Part shown: positions 5,865-12,241 of the stretch, in pieces
How the letters are laid out: the number at the start of each line of letters is the position of its first letter
Numbering within the stretch: the stretch's first letter is position 1
Origin: Solirubrobacterales bacterium
GTDB taxonomy: Bacteria > Actinomycetota > Thermoleophilia > Solirubrobacterales > Solirubrobacteraceae
Assembly: GCA_015655225.1 (NCBI GenBank)
Contig: JAATFK010000295.1
Coordinates: 1 to 12,241, forward strand
DNA: 12,241 bases
Reading direction: 5' to 3'
Position numbers and translations under genes: made by a program
Notes under the pieces: model-generated
Told to the model about the DNA's origin: nothing
What the model saw: only the letters and a program-made list of their open reading frames with translations
Databases searched by the model: none

Positions 5865-7007
5865 CTAGGCCGGGGTCCCCGCCGCGCTCGTCAACAGCTC
5901 GCCGGCGACTCGGTCGGCCGACTCGGCCGTGCCGCCGAGCAGGCGGCGTGAGAGCTGTGCGCGGCGGAACCAGAGCGGCGCGTCGTGCTCCCAGGTCGCC
6001 CCGATCCCGCCGTGCACCGAGATCAGCTCGCGCGCGGCGAAGTCGAGCGCGCCGCCGGCGGCGACGCGCAGCGCGCTCGCCGCGAGCGGGAACTCGCCCG
6101 GCGCGTCGTCGTAGGCCCAGCCGGCGTAGTAGAGCAGCGAGCGCGTGTTCTCCTGGCGCCGCAGCACCTCCGTCAAAGCATGCTTCACGGCCTGGTAGGA
6201 GCCGATCGCGCGCCCGAACGTGAAGCGCTCCTTCGCGTAGGTGACCGACCGCTCCAGCGCCTCCTCGACCGCGCCGAGGCCCTCGGCCGCCAGCAGCCCC
6301 TGGGCCAGGAACCAGGCCGAGCGCAGCCCCTCGTCGTCCAGCTCCAGCGCGCGACCCTGGGCGCCGTCGAACGTGACGTGGCCGAGCGAGCGGGTCGCGT
6401 CGTAGGCGGTCGTCGCCTCGACGCGGACGCCGTCGGCGCGCTCGCCGACCGCGACCGCGACCGGCGTCCCGTCCTCGTCCACCCCGACGACCACGAGCAG
6501 GTCCGCCCCAGGCGCGTCCGGCACCCACGCGACGTGGCCGGTGACGGTCGCCAGCTCGCCGTCGCGGACGACCGTCGGCGCCGGCGCGCGGCGCTTCCCG
6601 CTCGCCGGCTCGGCCGTCCACGCCGGGTCGCGGTCGTCGCCCGGCCGGGCCGGGACGTACGCCGCGCGGATCGTGCCGTCGGCCAGCTGGCCGAGCGACT
6701 CGGGGGAGAAGCCGGCGCGGTCGAGCAGCGCCGTCGCGGGCAGGTGGCCGAGCAGCGGGATCCCCGCCAGCACACGGCCGGCCTCGGCCAGCACGAGCAT
6801 CGCGTCGAGCGCGCCGAGCCCGGCGCCGCCGTGGTCCTCGCTGATCAGGAGCCCGGTCCAGCCGGCCTGGATCGCGGTCGGCCAGAGGTCCGGCAGCGCG
6901 CCGCCCTCCAACGCCTCGCGCGCCGCCGCGACCGTGTTCACACGGCCGAGCGCGCCGCGCGCGGCCTCGCGCAGGAAGACCTGCTCGTCGGAGAGCTCGA
7001 AGTTCAT
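5865..7007 (-). CDS. Acyl-CoA dehydrogenase, probable second subunit of a heteromeric enzyme
   Basis: A 380-residue FAD-dependent acyl-CoA dehydrogenase fold. The N-terminal helical domain (MNFELSDEQVFLREAARG, then WTGLLISEDHGGAGLG) and the C-terminal domain are clear. The C-terminal domain has KERFTFGRAIGSYQAVKH at 259-276, the motif that contacts FAD across the dimer, and HGGIGATWEHDAPLWFRRA, with Glu340 at the usual catalytic-base position. The middle domain lacks the usual (T/S)EPxAGSD flavin motif; only VTGHVAWVPDAPGAD remains. The partner gene just upstream has that motif, so the two probably form one alpha-beta enzyme, as known for mycobacterial steroid side-chain dehydrogenases (FadE26/FadE27 type). 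The start overlaps the upstream stop as ATGA, with a perfect AGGAGG at 7015-7020. Substrate unknown; a bulky or branched acyl-CoA is plausible. Confidence 0.92.
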   Translation of the reverse strand: MNFELSDEQVFLREAARGALGRVNTVAAAREALEGGALPDLWPTAIQAGWTGLLISEDHGGAGLGALDAMLVLAEAGRVLAGIPLLGHLPATALLDRAGFSPESLGQLADGTIRAAYVPARPGDDRDPAWTAEPASGKRRAPAPTVVRDGELATVTGHVAWVPDAPGADLLVVVGVDEDGTPVAVAVGERADGVRVEATTAYDATRSLGHVTFDGAQGRALELDDEGLRSAWFLAQGLLAAEGLGAVEEALERSVTYAKERFTFGRAIGSYQAVKHALTEVLRRQENTRSLLYYAGWAYDDAPGEFPLAASALRVAAGGALDFAARELISVHGGIGATWEHDAPLWFRRAQLSRRLLGGTAESADRVAGELLTSAAGTPA

Positions 7008-8218
7008 GCCCCCACCTCCTGACGTTCCTTCGCCCGCAGCTCGGAGAAGGGGATGCCCTTGTCGAGTCGCGGCTCGGGCGGCAGCCCCAGCACGCGCTCG
7101 CCGACCGTGTTGCGCAAGATCTCCTCGGTGCCGCCGGCCGACTTCAGCCCCGGCAGGAAGGAGATCAGGTAGGACCACTCGCTGTCCGAGTCGAGCGCCT
7201 CCGGCCCGATCACGTCGGCGATCAGGTCGCCCGCCTCGATCGCGGCGTTGACGGCGGTGACCTTGCCGAGCCCCGCCTCCGGGCCCGGGATCTGGCCGCG
7301 CGAGAGGGCGGTCAGCAGGCGGTAGCCGGTGAAGCGCAGGGCGAGCAGCTCGGTCGCCAGGGCGCCGAGCCGCTGGCGCACCTCGGGGTCGGCGGCGGCG
7401 ACCGGGTCGCTCGCGATCGCGCGGGCGAAGCGCTCGCCGGAGTAGCCGAGCCCCTCGCTGCCGGCGCCGATCGTGAGCCGCTCGAACATCAGCGTCGTGA
7501 GCGCGACGCCCCAGCCGCCATTCACGGCTCCCACCTCGCTGCCGGGCTCCAGCCGCACGTCGTCGAAGAAGACCTCGTTGAACTCGGGCTCGCCGGAGAT
7601 CTGGCGCAGCGGGCGGATCGTCACGCCCTCGCCGTCCATCGGCACGACGAACATCGTCAGCCCTCTGTGCTTCGAGACGTCCGGGTCGGTGCGCGCGAGC
7701 AGCAGGCCGTAGGCGGCGAACTGCGCGTTCGTGGTCCAGACCTTCTGGCCGCTGATCCGCCAGCCGCCGTCGTCCTCTCGCTTGGCCCGCGCCTGGATGC
7801 CGGCCAGGTCGGAGCCGGCGGCCGGCTCGGAGAAGAGCTGGCACCAGACCTCGTCGGCGTGGAGCATCGGGCCGAGGTAGCGCTGCTTCTGCTCGTCGCT
7901 GCCGTGCGCGATCAGGGTCGGGCCGAGCATGCCGACGCCGATCGTGTCGAGGATCCCGGGCACGCCCGCGCGCGCGATCTCCTGGTTGACGATCACCTGC
8001 TCCAGCGGGCCTCTGCCCTGGCCGCCGTGCTCGGCGGGCCAGGTGACGCCGACGAAGCCGGCCTCCGCGAGGCGGCGCTGCCAGCCGCGGTGGGCCTCGA
8101 CGGCCGCCTCCTCGTCACCCCGTCCCCGCGTGTCGGGCGCGTGCTGCCTGTTCTGCTGCAGCCAGCCGCGCACGTGCTCGCGGTAGGCCGCTTGGTCCGG
8201 CGTGTCGTTGAGATCCAC
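7004..8218 (-). CDS. Acyl-CoA dehydrogenase, probable FAD-binding first subunit
   Basis: The 404-residue protein (from GTG at 8218) has the acyl-CoA dehydrogenase N-terminal domain (FVGVTWPAEHGGQGRGPLEQ), the flavin motif CQLFSEPAAGSDLAGIQA at 126-143, the sheet-domain motif ISGQKVWTTNAQFA, and the C-terminal signature SAGGTEEILRNTVGERVLGLP-type near 360-380. It lacks the RxxFGxxIxxxQ motif of homodimeric family members, which its downstream partner supplies. Glu246 in MFERLTIG sits where FadE26-type subunits carry their catalytic base (recalled family knowledge). It oxidises a CoA thioester to the 2,3-enoyl form and passes electrons to ETF. GTG 8218 is preferred because GGAGG lies at 8228-8232; an upstream TTG at 8248 would put that site inside the coding region. 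First gene of a two-gene operon with its own promoter. Confidence 0.92.
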   Translation of the reverse strand: MDLNDTPDQAAYREHVRGWLQQNRQHAPDTRGRGDEEAAVEAHRGWQRRLAEAGFVGVTWPAEHGGQGRGPLEQVIVNQEIARAGVPGILDTIGVGMLGPTLIAHGSDEQKQRYLGPMLHADEVWCQLFSEPAAGSDLAGIQARAKREDDGGWRISGQKVWTTNAQFAAYGLLLARTDPDVSKHRGLTMFVVPMDGEGVTIRPLRQISGEPEFNEVFFDDVRLEPGSEVGAVNGGWGVALTTLMFERLTIGAGSEGLGYSGERFARAIASDPVAAADPEVRQRLGALATELLALRFTGYRLLTALSRGQIPGPEAGLGKVTAVNAAIEAGDLIADVIGPEALDSDSEWSYLISFLPGLKSAGGTEEILRNTVGERVLGLPPEPRLDKGIPFSELRAKERQEVGA

Positions 8219-8237
8219 GGCGCGACTCCTCCCTGGC

Positions 8238-8251
8238 TGACTGGCCAATCA
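8238..8251. promoter_or_regulatory. Palindrome in the acyl-CoA dehydrogenase leader, candidate operator
   Basis: TGACTGGCCAATCA is symmetric at 12 of 14 positions around the perfect core TGGCCA. It lies between the -10 element at 8264-8269 and the ribosome binding site at 8228-8232, so a bound repressor (for example a TetR-family fatty-acid or steroid regulator) would block the operon. No regulator gene is next to it in the window. Confidence 0.4.
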
Positions 8252-8263
8252 CTTCCTCCGACC

Positions 8264-8292
8264 ACCATATCGCGGGCTCTCGCGGGAGTCGT
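8264..8292 (-). promoter_or_regulatory. Candidate promoter of the acyl-CoA dehydrogenase operon
   Basis: On the minus strand TATGGT (8264-8269) is a good -10 element. Seventeen bp upstream is ACGACT (8287-8292), a weak -35 that keeps the central GAC. Transcription would start near 8257, giving a leader of about 40 nt that includes the palindrome at 8238-8251. Confidence 0.45.
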
Positions 8293-8318
8293 CGCTTGGC
8301 GGTGAACGGGCGGCCCGG

Positions 8319-9323
8319 TCAGCCGCGTCGCAGCGCCGCGAAGCCGGCGTTCAGCAGCGCCGCCGACTGGTCGGGGGCGTCGACCGAGTTCAGCATCACG
8401 ACCAGCAACCGCGTGCTGCCTCGGTGCGCTGCCGAGACGAGGCAGCTGCCGGCGGCGTCGGTGAAGCCGGTCTTGACGCCGAGGACGCCCGGGTAGTGCA
8501 GCCGCATCAGTCCGTTGTTGTTGTAGAGGTAGACCTTCCCGCCCTTGATCGGGAGCGGCAGGATCGCGCTCGGCGTCCGCACGATCTTCGCCAGCCGTGG
8601 CTGGGCCAGCAGGTCGTGCGCGAGCAGTGCGAGGTCCGGCGCGCAGGAGTGGTTGCCCTGGTCGACGTAGCCCGACGGCGACGCGAAGCGGCTGCAGGTG
8701 AGGCCGAGCGCTCTCGCCTTCGCGTTCATCATCGCGACGAACTTCGCGGGCGTGCCGGCGACCTTCTGCGCGAGCGCGTAGGCGGCGTCGTTGCCGGACG
8801 GCAGCAGGAGGCCGTAGAGCAGCGTCTCGAGGTTGACGAGCTTGCCGCGTGGCAGCACGCCGACGCGCGAGCCGGGCGCGTTGACCGCGAGCCGCGTGAT
8901 CGGGACGTGCGCGTCCGCCGGCTCGTGCTCGACCGTCAGCAGCGCGGTCATCATCTTCGTGATGCTGGCGATCGGCAGCTGCCGCTCGGGATGCCAGCTC
9001 CACAGCACCTGGCCGGTGCGCTCGTTCACCAGCAGCGCGCTCTTCGGCGGCTTGCCGAAGTGGACGTGGACGGCCTCGCTCGCGGGCGCGGCGGTGCGCC
9101 CGTAGGCGTGCAGGAGCGCGGGCGCGGGCGGCGGCGAGGCGACCGTGGTCGCCGTCGTGGAGGCGCGGCCGTGGGCGGTGGCGGAGGAGCCGCGGCCGCC
9201 GCCGGTGCTCAGCACCACGACCGTCAGCGCGGCGGCGGCGAGCGCCACGAGCACCGTCACCGTCGCGAGCGCGGCGATGATCCGAGACCCCGCGCGCCGG
9301 CGCGCTCCAGCTTGGTACGTCAC
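8319..9323 (-). CDS. D-alanyl-D-alanine carboxypeptidase (peptidase S11, PBP5/DacA-like)
   Basis: This is a low-molecular-weight penicillin-binding protein that trims the terminal D-Ala from peptidoglycan stem peptides outside the membrane. From GTG 9323 it has 334 residues: a basic start (GARRRAGSR), one hydrophobic signal anchor at about 15-38, and a Ser/Thr/Ala/Pro-rich linker to about residue 85. The catalytic domain follows, with all three active-site motifs: SITK (Ser120, Lys123), SGN (176-178) and KTG (284-286). It ends without a clear C-terminal amphipathic anchor or extra domain, so the N-terminal helix is the likely membrane tether. An in-frame GTG at 9401 would add 26 residues before the anchor and leave only 37 bp to the divergent gene. 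Neither start has a clear ribosome binding site. The stop lies 101 bp upstream of the acyl-CoA dehydrogenase gene, which has its own promoter. Confidence 0.92.
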   Translation of the reverse strand: MTYQAGARRRAGSRIIAALATVTVLVALAAAALTVVVLSTGGGRGSSATAHGRASTTATTVASPPPAPALLHAYGRTAAPASEAVHVHFGKPPKSALLVNERTGQVLWSWHPERQLPIASITKMMTALLTVEHEPADAHVPITRLAVNAPGSRVGVLPRGKLVNLETLLYGLLLPSGNDAAYALAQKVAGTPAKFVAMMNAKARALGLTCSRFASPSGYVDQGNHSCAPDLALLAHDLLAQPRLAKIVRTPSAILPLPIKGGKVYLYNNNGLMRLHYPGVLGVKTGFTDAAGSCLVSAAHRGSTRLLVVMLNSVDAPDQSAALLNAGFAALRRG

Positions 9324-9426
9324 ACCACGCAGGATGCCGGATGGGGACTCGGGATGCGGGGCGATCGGCGATCGGCGGGCCGGGCGCGCGATCGCGTGCA
9401 CACCGAGGCCCGCACCCGATCCCGAC

Positions 9427-9431
9427 GGAGG
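9427..9431 (+). promoter_or_regulatory. Ribosome binding site of the alcohol dehydrogenase gene
   Basis: GGAGG with a 7-nt spacer before the ATG at 9439, which fixes that start. In the rest of the divergent region (9324-9438) I see the tandem GCGATCG repeats near 9360-9373 but no convincing promoter on either strand. Confidence 0.7.
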
Positions 9432-9438
9432 CCGTCAG

Positions 9439-10461
9439 ATGCGTCAGCTCGTCCTCACCGGTCCGCGCCAGCTCGTCTGGCAGGACGTGCCCGACCCGCA
9501 GCTCTCGGGTGACGGGCAGGCGCTCGTGCGCCCGCTCGCGGTCGCCACCTGCGATCTCGACCACCCGATCGTGGCGGGGACGACGCCGTTCCCGCTCCCG
9601 GTTGCCCTCGGGCACGAGTGCGTCGCGGAGGTCGTCGAGGTCGGCAGCGCGGTCGGCTCGGTGAAGGTCGGCGACCGTGTCGTCGTGCCGTTCCAGATCT
9701 CCTGCGGGACGTGCGGCGCCTGCGCTCGCGGGCTGACGAGCGACTGCGAGCGCGTCGCGCCGCTGTCGATGTACGGCTTCGGCGTGGCCGGCGGCGAGCG
9801 CGGTGGCTTCCTCGCCGACCTCGTCCACGTCCCCTACGCCGACGCGATGCTCGTTCCGGTTCCCGAGGGGGTCGACCCGCGGGCGGTCGCGAGCGCGTCG
9901 GACAACATCGCGGACGCCTGGCGGCTGGTCGCGCCGTGGCTCGCCGAGTGGCCCGGGGAGGAGGTGCTGATCCGCGGCGGGGCGGGCTCGATCGGCCTCT
10001 ACGCGATCGACGTCGCCCGCGCGCTCGGCGCGTCCCGCGTGACCTACCTCGACGTGGCGGGGGACCGCCTCGCGCTCGCCGCCGACCTCGGCGCCGATGT
10101 CGTCGAGCTGGTCGCGGAGGAGCCGCTGCCGCGCCTGCGCCGCGTCGCGATCACCGCCGACTTCTCCGGCACCGTGGACGGCCTGCGCCACGTCCTCGAG
10201 TGCACCGCGCCCGGCGGCCACTGCACGCACGCGGCGCCGATCTTCGCCGCGGACGTCCCGCTGCCGCTGCTCGCGATGTACACGTTCGGGGTGCACCTCC
10301 ACGTCTCGCGCTGCGCCGCGCGGCCGGCGATCCCGGCGATCCTCGCGCTCGTCGCCGCCGGTCGCCTGCATCCCGAGCGGGTCACGACCGACGTGGTCGG
10401 CTGGGACGAGGCGGCGGCGGAGCTGGTGCAGCCGCGCACGAAGCTCGTGATCGCGCGCTAG
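9439..10461 (+). CDS. Zinc-dependent medium-chain alcohol dehydrogenase
   Basis: A complete 340-residue MDR-superfamily dehydrogenase. Catalytic-zinc ligands can be read as Cys38 (ATCDLDHP), His59 with Glu60 (ALGHEC) and Asp155 (SASDNIADAW). Aspartate instead of cysteine as the third ligand recalls the formaldehyde/threonine dehydrogenase branch. The structural zinc site is Cys89, Cys92, Cys95 and Cys103 in CGTCGACARGLTSDC. The nucleotide fold has GGAGSIG (180-186) and ends its second strand with Asp205, favouring NAD over NADP. It should oxidise an alcohol or reduce an aldehyde in the cytosol; CDLDHP in place of the usual CxSD/CGTD makes the substrate hard to guess. Start fixed by GGAGG at 9427-9431. 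Divergent from the carboxypeptidase gene and convergent with the membrane protein at 10458, sharing CTAG as overlapping stops. Confidence 0.93.
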   Translation: MRQLVLTGPRQLVWQDVPDPQLSGDGQALVRPLAVATCDLDHPIVAGTTPFPLPVALGHECVAEVVEVGSAVGSVKVGDRVVVPFQISCGTCGACARGLTSDCERVAPLSMYGFGVAGGERGGFLADLVHVPYADAMLVPVPEGVDPRAVASASDNIADAWRLVAPWLAEWPGEEVLIRGGAGSIGLYAIDVARALGASRVTYLDVAGDRLALAADLGADVVELVAEEPLPRLRRVAITADFSGTVDGLRHVLECTAPGGHCTHAAPIFAADVPLPLLAMYTFGVHLHVSRCAARPAIPAILALVAAGRLHPERVTTDVVGWDEAAAELVQPRTKLVIAR

Positions 10462-10634
10462 CGCCGCGGCGGCTGGCTGAGCGCGCCGACGATCCCGAAG
10501 AAGAACAGCAGGAGGATCCCGACCGAGATCACGGCGAGCGCCGAGATGCCGTTGCGGGCGACGTCGTCGAGCGTCAGGAACGCGAGCCCGACGATGAAGA
10601 GGAGGACGATCGCGAGGACGATCCGGCGCGCCAT
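10458..10634 (-). CDS. Small two-helix membrane protein, function unknown
   Basis: A 58-residue protein made almost wholly of two hydrophobic segments, at about 4-22 and 29-51, with arginines at both ends (MARR and PPRR), suggesting a membrane hairpin with cytoplasmic termini. No catalytic residues are apparent. Its ATG overlaps the rhomboid stop by one base (TGATG-like arrangement at 10634), so translation is likely coupled to the protease. Such coupling suggests an accessory role or simply operon packing. Its stop overlaps the convergent alcohol dehydrogenase stop. I recognise no named family. It is considered real because of the overlap and the clean helix pattern. Confidence 0.75.
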   Translation of the reverse strand: MARRIVLAIVLLFIVGLAFLTLDDVARNGISALAVISVGILLLFFFGIVGALSQPPRR

Positions 10635-11479
10635 CAGGCGGCGACCGCCGGCACGCGCGGCAGGACCTGCTTGCGGCGTTGGACGAAGAGCCGGATCGCG
10701 GCCGCGCCGAAGAGGAAGCCGCCGACGTGCGCCATGTACGCCACGCCGCCGCCCGCGCTGCCCATCGGATTCGCGAGCGAGGTCGCGCTGAAGACCGCCT
10801 GCTCGGCGAACCAGAACCCGAGCATCGCCCAGGCGGGCAGCTCGATCAGGGTGAACAGCAGCACGATGAAGACGACGGTGACGATCCGCGCGCGGGGATA
10901 CAAGAGGATGTAGGCGCCGAGCACGGCGGCGATCGCCCCCGAGGCGCCGATCGTCGGGACGGCGGCGTTCGGCGCGACCGCGATCTGCAGCCCGATCGCC
11001 GCCAGGCCGCCGAGCAGGTAGAAGAGCAGGTAGCGCAGACGCGACATCGAGTCCTCCACGGTCGCGCCGAAGATGAACAGGAAGAGCATGTTGCCGAGCA
11101 GGTGGAGGATGCTGCCGTGGAGGAACATCCCGGTCAGCAGGGTGAGCCAGGCGGAGGGGCCCGACGGCGTGTGCTGGATCGTGACCGGGACGCCCGCGGT
11201 CGTGTGCTCGACCTGGCCCTCGCAGACGACGCTGCCGTGGGTGTCGAGCAGGACGGCCTCCTGGCCCGGCGCGGTGGCGGTCGCGCTCTCGCCGCACTGC
11301 TTGCCGGGATGCGTGACCTTGTAGGGGATCACGCCGTACTTGACGACCTCCGCGTCGCGCGATCCGGAGGTGATCCCGCCGTGCTGGATGCCGAAGTAGA
11401 CGATCACGTTGATCAGGATCAGCGCGATCGTGACCAGCGGCAGCCGGTCCGTCGGGAGGTTGTCCTTGAGCGGGAACAA
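10634..11479 (-). CDS. Rhomboid family intramembrane serine protease
   Basis: This 281-residue polytopic protein carries the rhomboid dyad: Ser180 in GASGAIAAVLGAY and His251 in AHVGGFLFG. It also has the second-helix motif HGSILHLLGNMLFLFIFG at 121-138, which supplies oxyanion-hole residues (His and Asn). The first helix is at about 14-31; five or six more hydrophobic segments follow. Rhomboids cut transmembrane or membrane-adjacent substrates within the bilayer; no substrate is identifiable. The segment between helices 1 and 2 (about 32-112) is long and polar, with Cys62 and Cys86. It should lie outside the cytoplasm, where the two could form a disulfide. The start is TTG 11479 (reading FPLKDNLPTDRLP, typical of this subfamily's N-terminus), with no clear ribosome binding site. 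It lies 30 bp after the lipoyl synthase stop. Confidence 0.93.
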   Translation of the reverse strand: MFPLKDNLPTDRLPLVTIALILINVIVYFGIQHGGITSGSRDAEVVKYGVIPYKVTHPGKQCGESATATAPGQEAVLLDTHGSVVCEGQVEHTTAGVPVTIQHTPSGPSAWLTLLTGMFLHGSILHLLGNMLFLFIFGATVEDSMSRLRYLLFYLLGGLAAIGLQIAVAPNAAVPTIGASGAIAAVLGAYILLYPRARIVTVVFIVLLFTLIELPAWAMLGFWFAEQAVFSATSLANPMGSAGGGVAYMAHVGGFLFGAAAIRLFVQRRKQVLPRVPAVAA

Positions 11480-11509
11480 GCGGGCCGGGGCCGGCGGCGG
11501 TGGCCGGTG

Positions 11510-12241
11510 CTACGCGGTCGCGGCGAGCGGCCCGACGCCGGGCTGCTCCTGGGGCACGTGCTGGTCGGCGTGGTAGGAGCTGCGGACGAGCGGGCCGGCG
11601 GCGATGTGGTCGAAGCCGAGCGCGTAGGCGGCCTCTTCGAGCGCCTTGAACTCGTCGGGGTGCCAGTAGCGGACGACCGGCAGGTGGCGCTCGGTCGGGC
11701 GCAGGTACTGGCCGACCGTGAGGACCTGGACGCCGTGCTCGCGGAGGATCTCGAAGGTCGCGACCATCTCGTCGTGGGTCTCGCCGAGGCCGACCATCAG
11801 GCCGGACTTCGTGCGCACCTCGCCCTCGCCGTACTCCAGCGCGTTGGCCAGCACCCGCAGCGACCGGCGCCACGTCGAGCCGCGCCGCGCGACCGGGTAC
11901 AGCCGCGGCACGACCTCGACGTTGTGGTTGAAGACATCAGGGCGCTCGTAGATGACCTTTGCGAGTGGCATCTCCTGGCCGCGGAAGTCCGGGGTGAGCA
12001 CCTCGATCTTGGTGTTCGGCGACTGCTTGCGGATCTGGCGGATGACACCGACAAAGGCGTGTGCGCCGTAGTCGTACATGTCGTCGCGATCAACGCTTGT
12101 GATCACGGCGTGGCGCAGGCCCATGCGCGCGACCGACGCGGCCACGCGCGCGGGCTCGAGCGGGTCGTGCCAGGTCGGCTTGCCGCTGCGCACATTGCAG
12201 AAGCCGCAGCGACGGGTGCAGGTGTCGCCGAGGATCATGAA
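11510..12241 (-). CDS. lipA: Lipoyl synthase, 5' end outside window
   Basis: The 243 visible C-terminal residues contain the radical-SAM motif CTRRCGFC (visible residues 8-15, CX3CX2C) that holds the 4Fe-4S cluster cleaving S-adenosylmethionine. They also contain the C-terminal RSSYHA (220-225), whose serine ligates the auxiliary, sacrificed cluster. Other LipA landmarks are ITSVDRDDMYDYGA, EVLTPDFRG, NHNVEVVPRLYP, KSGLMVGLGET and QYLRPTERHLPV. The enzyme inserts two sulfur atoms into octanoyl chains on lipoyl domains (2-oxoacid dehydrogenases, GcvH). The N-terminal CX4CX5C of the auxiliary cluster is beyond the window edge. The frame continues upstream of the internal ATG at 12238, so that is not the start. 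It is followed after 30 bp by the rhomboid gene on the same strand, probably in one transcript. Confidence 0.97.
   Translation of the reverse strand, partial: FMILGDTCTRRCGFCNVRSGKPTWHDPLEPARVAASVARMGLRHAVITSVDRDDMYDYGAHAFVGVIRQIRKQSPNTKIEVLTPDFRGQEMPLAKVIYERPDVFNHNVEVVPRLYPVARRGSTWRRSLRVLANALEYGEGEVRTKSGLMVGLGETHDEMVATFEILREHGVQVLTVGQYLRPTERHLPVVRYWHPDEFKALEEAAYALGFDHIAAGPLVRSSYHADQHVPQEQPGVGPLAATA

Noticed and set aside
8219..8248. TTG at 8248 as the start of the first acyl-CoA dehydrogenase
   Set aside because: It would place the GGAGG at 8228-8232 and the palindrome inside the coding sequence. GTG 8218 follows that ribosome binding site at proper distance and gives the usual short N-terminus.
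9355..9375. Tandem GCGATCG-like units between the divergent genes as an operator
   Set aside because: GATCG-containing words are very common in this sequence, and the two copies show no spacing or symmetry beyond that background.
1..12241. CRISPR arrays, tRNA or rRNA genes, insertion sequences, phage or defence genes
   Set aside because: I found no regularly spaced repeats, cloverleaf-like segments, transposase or integrase motifs, or terminal inverted repeats flanking a gene.

Overview
The window is very GC-rich DNA, probably above 70% G+C by eye. It has dense, often 4-bp-overlapping genes, GTG/TTG starts, a likely leaderless start and Actinobacteria-type proteins. Long antisense open frames are everywhere and are a by-product of the composition. 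The protein set (FCD-type GntR regulator, paired acyl-CoA dehydrogenases, LipA next to a rhomboid protease with a long first loop) suggests an actinomycetote, possibly of the Thermoleophilia/Solirubrobacterales type. That placement is an inference; there is no rRNA in the window to confirm it.

Left block (about 1-3870, all minus strand) reads as one catabolic operon. The order is a GntR/FCD regulator, a class I/II PLP aminotransferase (ATGA overlap), a lipoprotein substrate-binding component of an NMT1/SsuA-type ABC importer (24 bp gap), and an M24 creatinase/Xaa-Pro-peptidase-like hydrolase (4 bp gap) that runs off the left edge. The likely logic is ligand-controlled uptake, hydrolysis and transamination of a small nitrogenous compound whose identity is not visible. 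The substrate-binding gene encodes 13 of its 15 arginines with AGA, unlike its neighbours.

Centre-left (3880-5860): a gene-free stretch with two inverted repeats, then a small YbjQ/UPF0145 protein on minus. Divergent from it is an unrecognised two-helix membrane protein with a winged-helix-like tail, whose promoter fits a leaderless GTG start at 4458. A strong hairpin at 5818-5858 separates it from the next convergent gene.

Centre (5865-8269, minus): two overlapping acyl-CoA dehydrogenase genes with complementary motifs, probably the subunits of one heteromeric enzyme for CoA-ester oxidation (steroid side-chain or branched acyl type). They have their own promoter and a palindrome in the leader. 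Upstream lies a D,D-carboxypeptidase (PBP5/DacA-like) on minus, and divergent from it a zinc-dependent alcohol dehydrogenase on plus.

Right block (10458-12241, minus): lipoyl synthase (5' part beyond the window), an intramembrane rhomboid serine protease and a 58-residue two-helix membrane protein, tightly packed. The last gene is convergent with the alcohol dehydrogenase, and their stop codons share one CTAG. No tRNA, rRNA, CRISPR, insertion sequence or phage gene was found.
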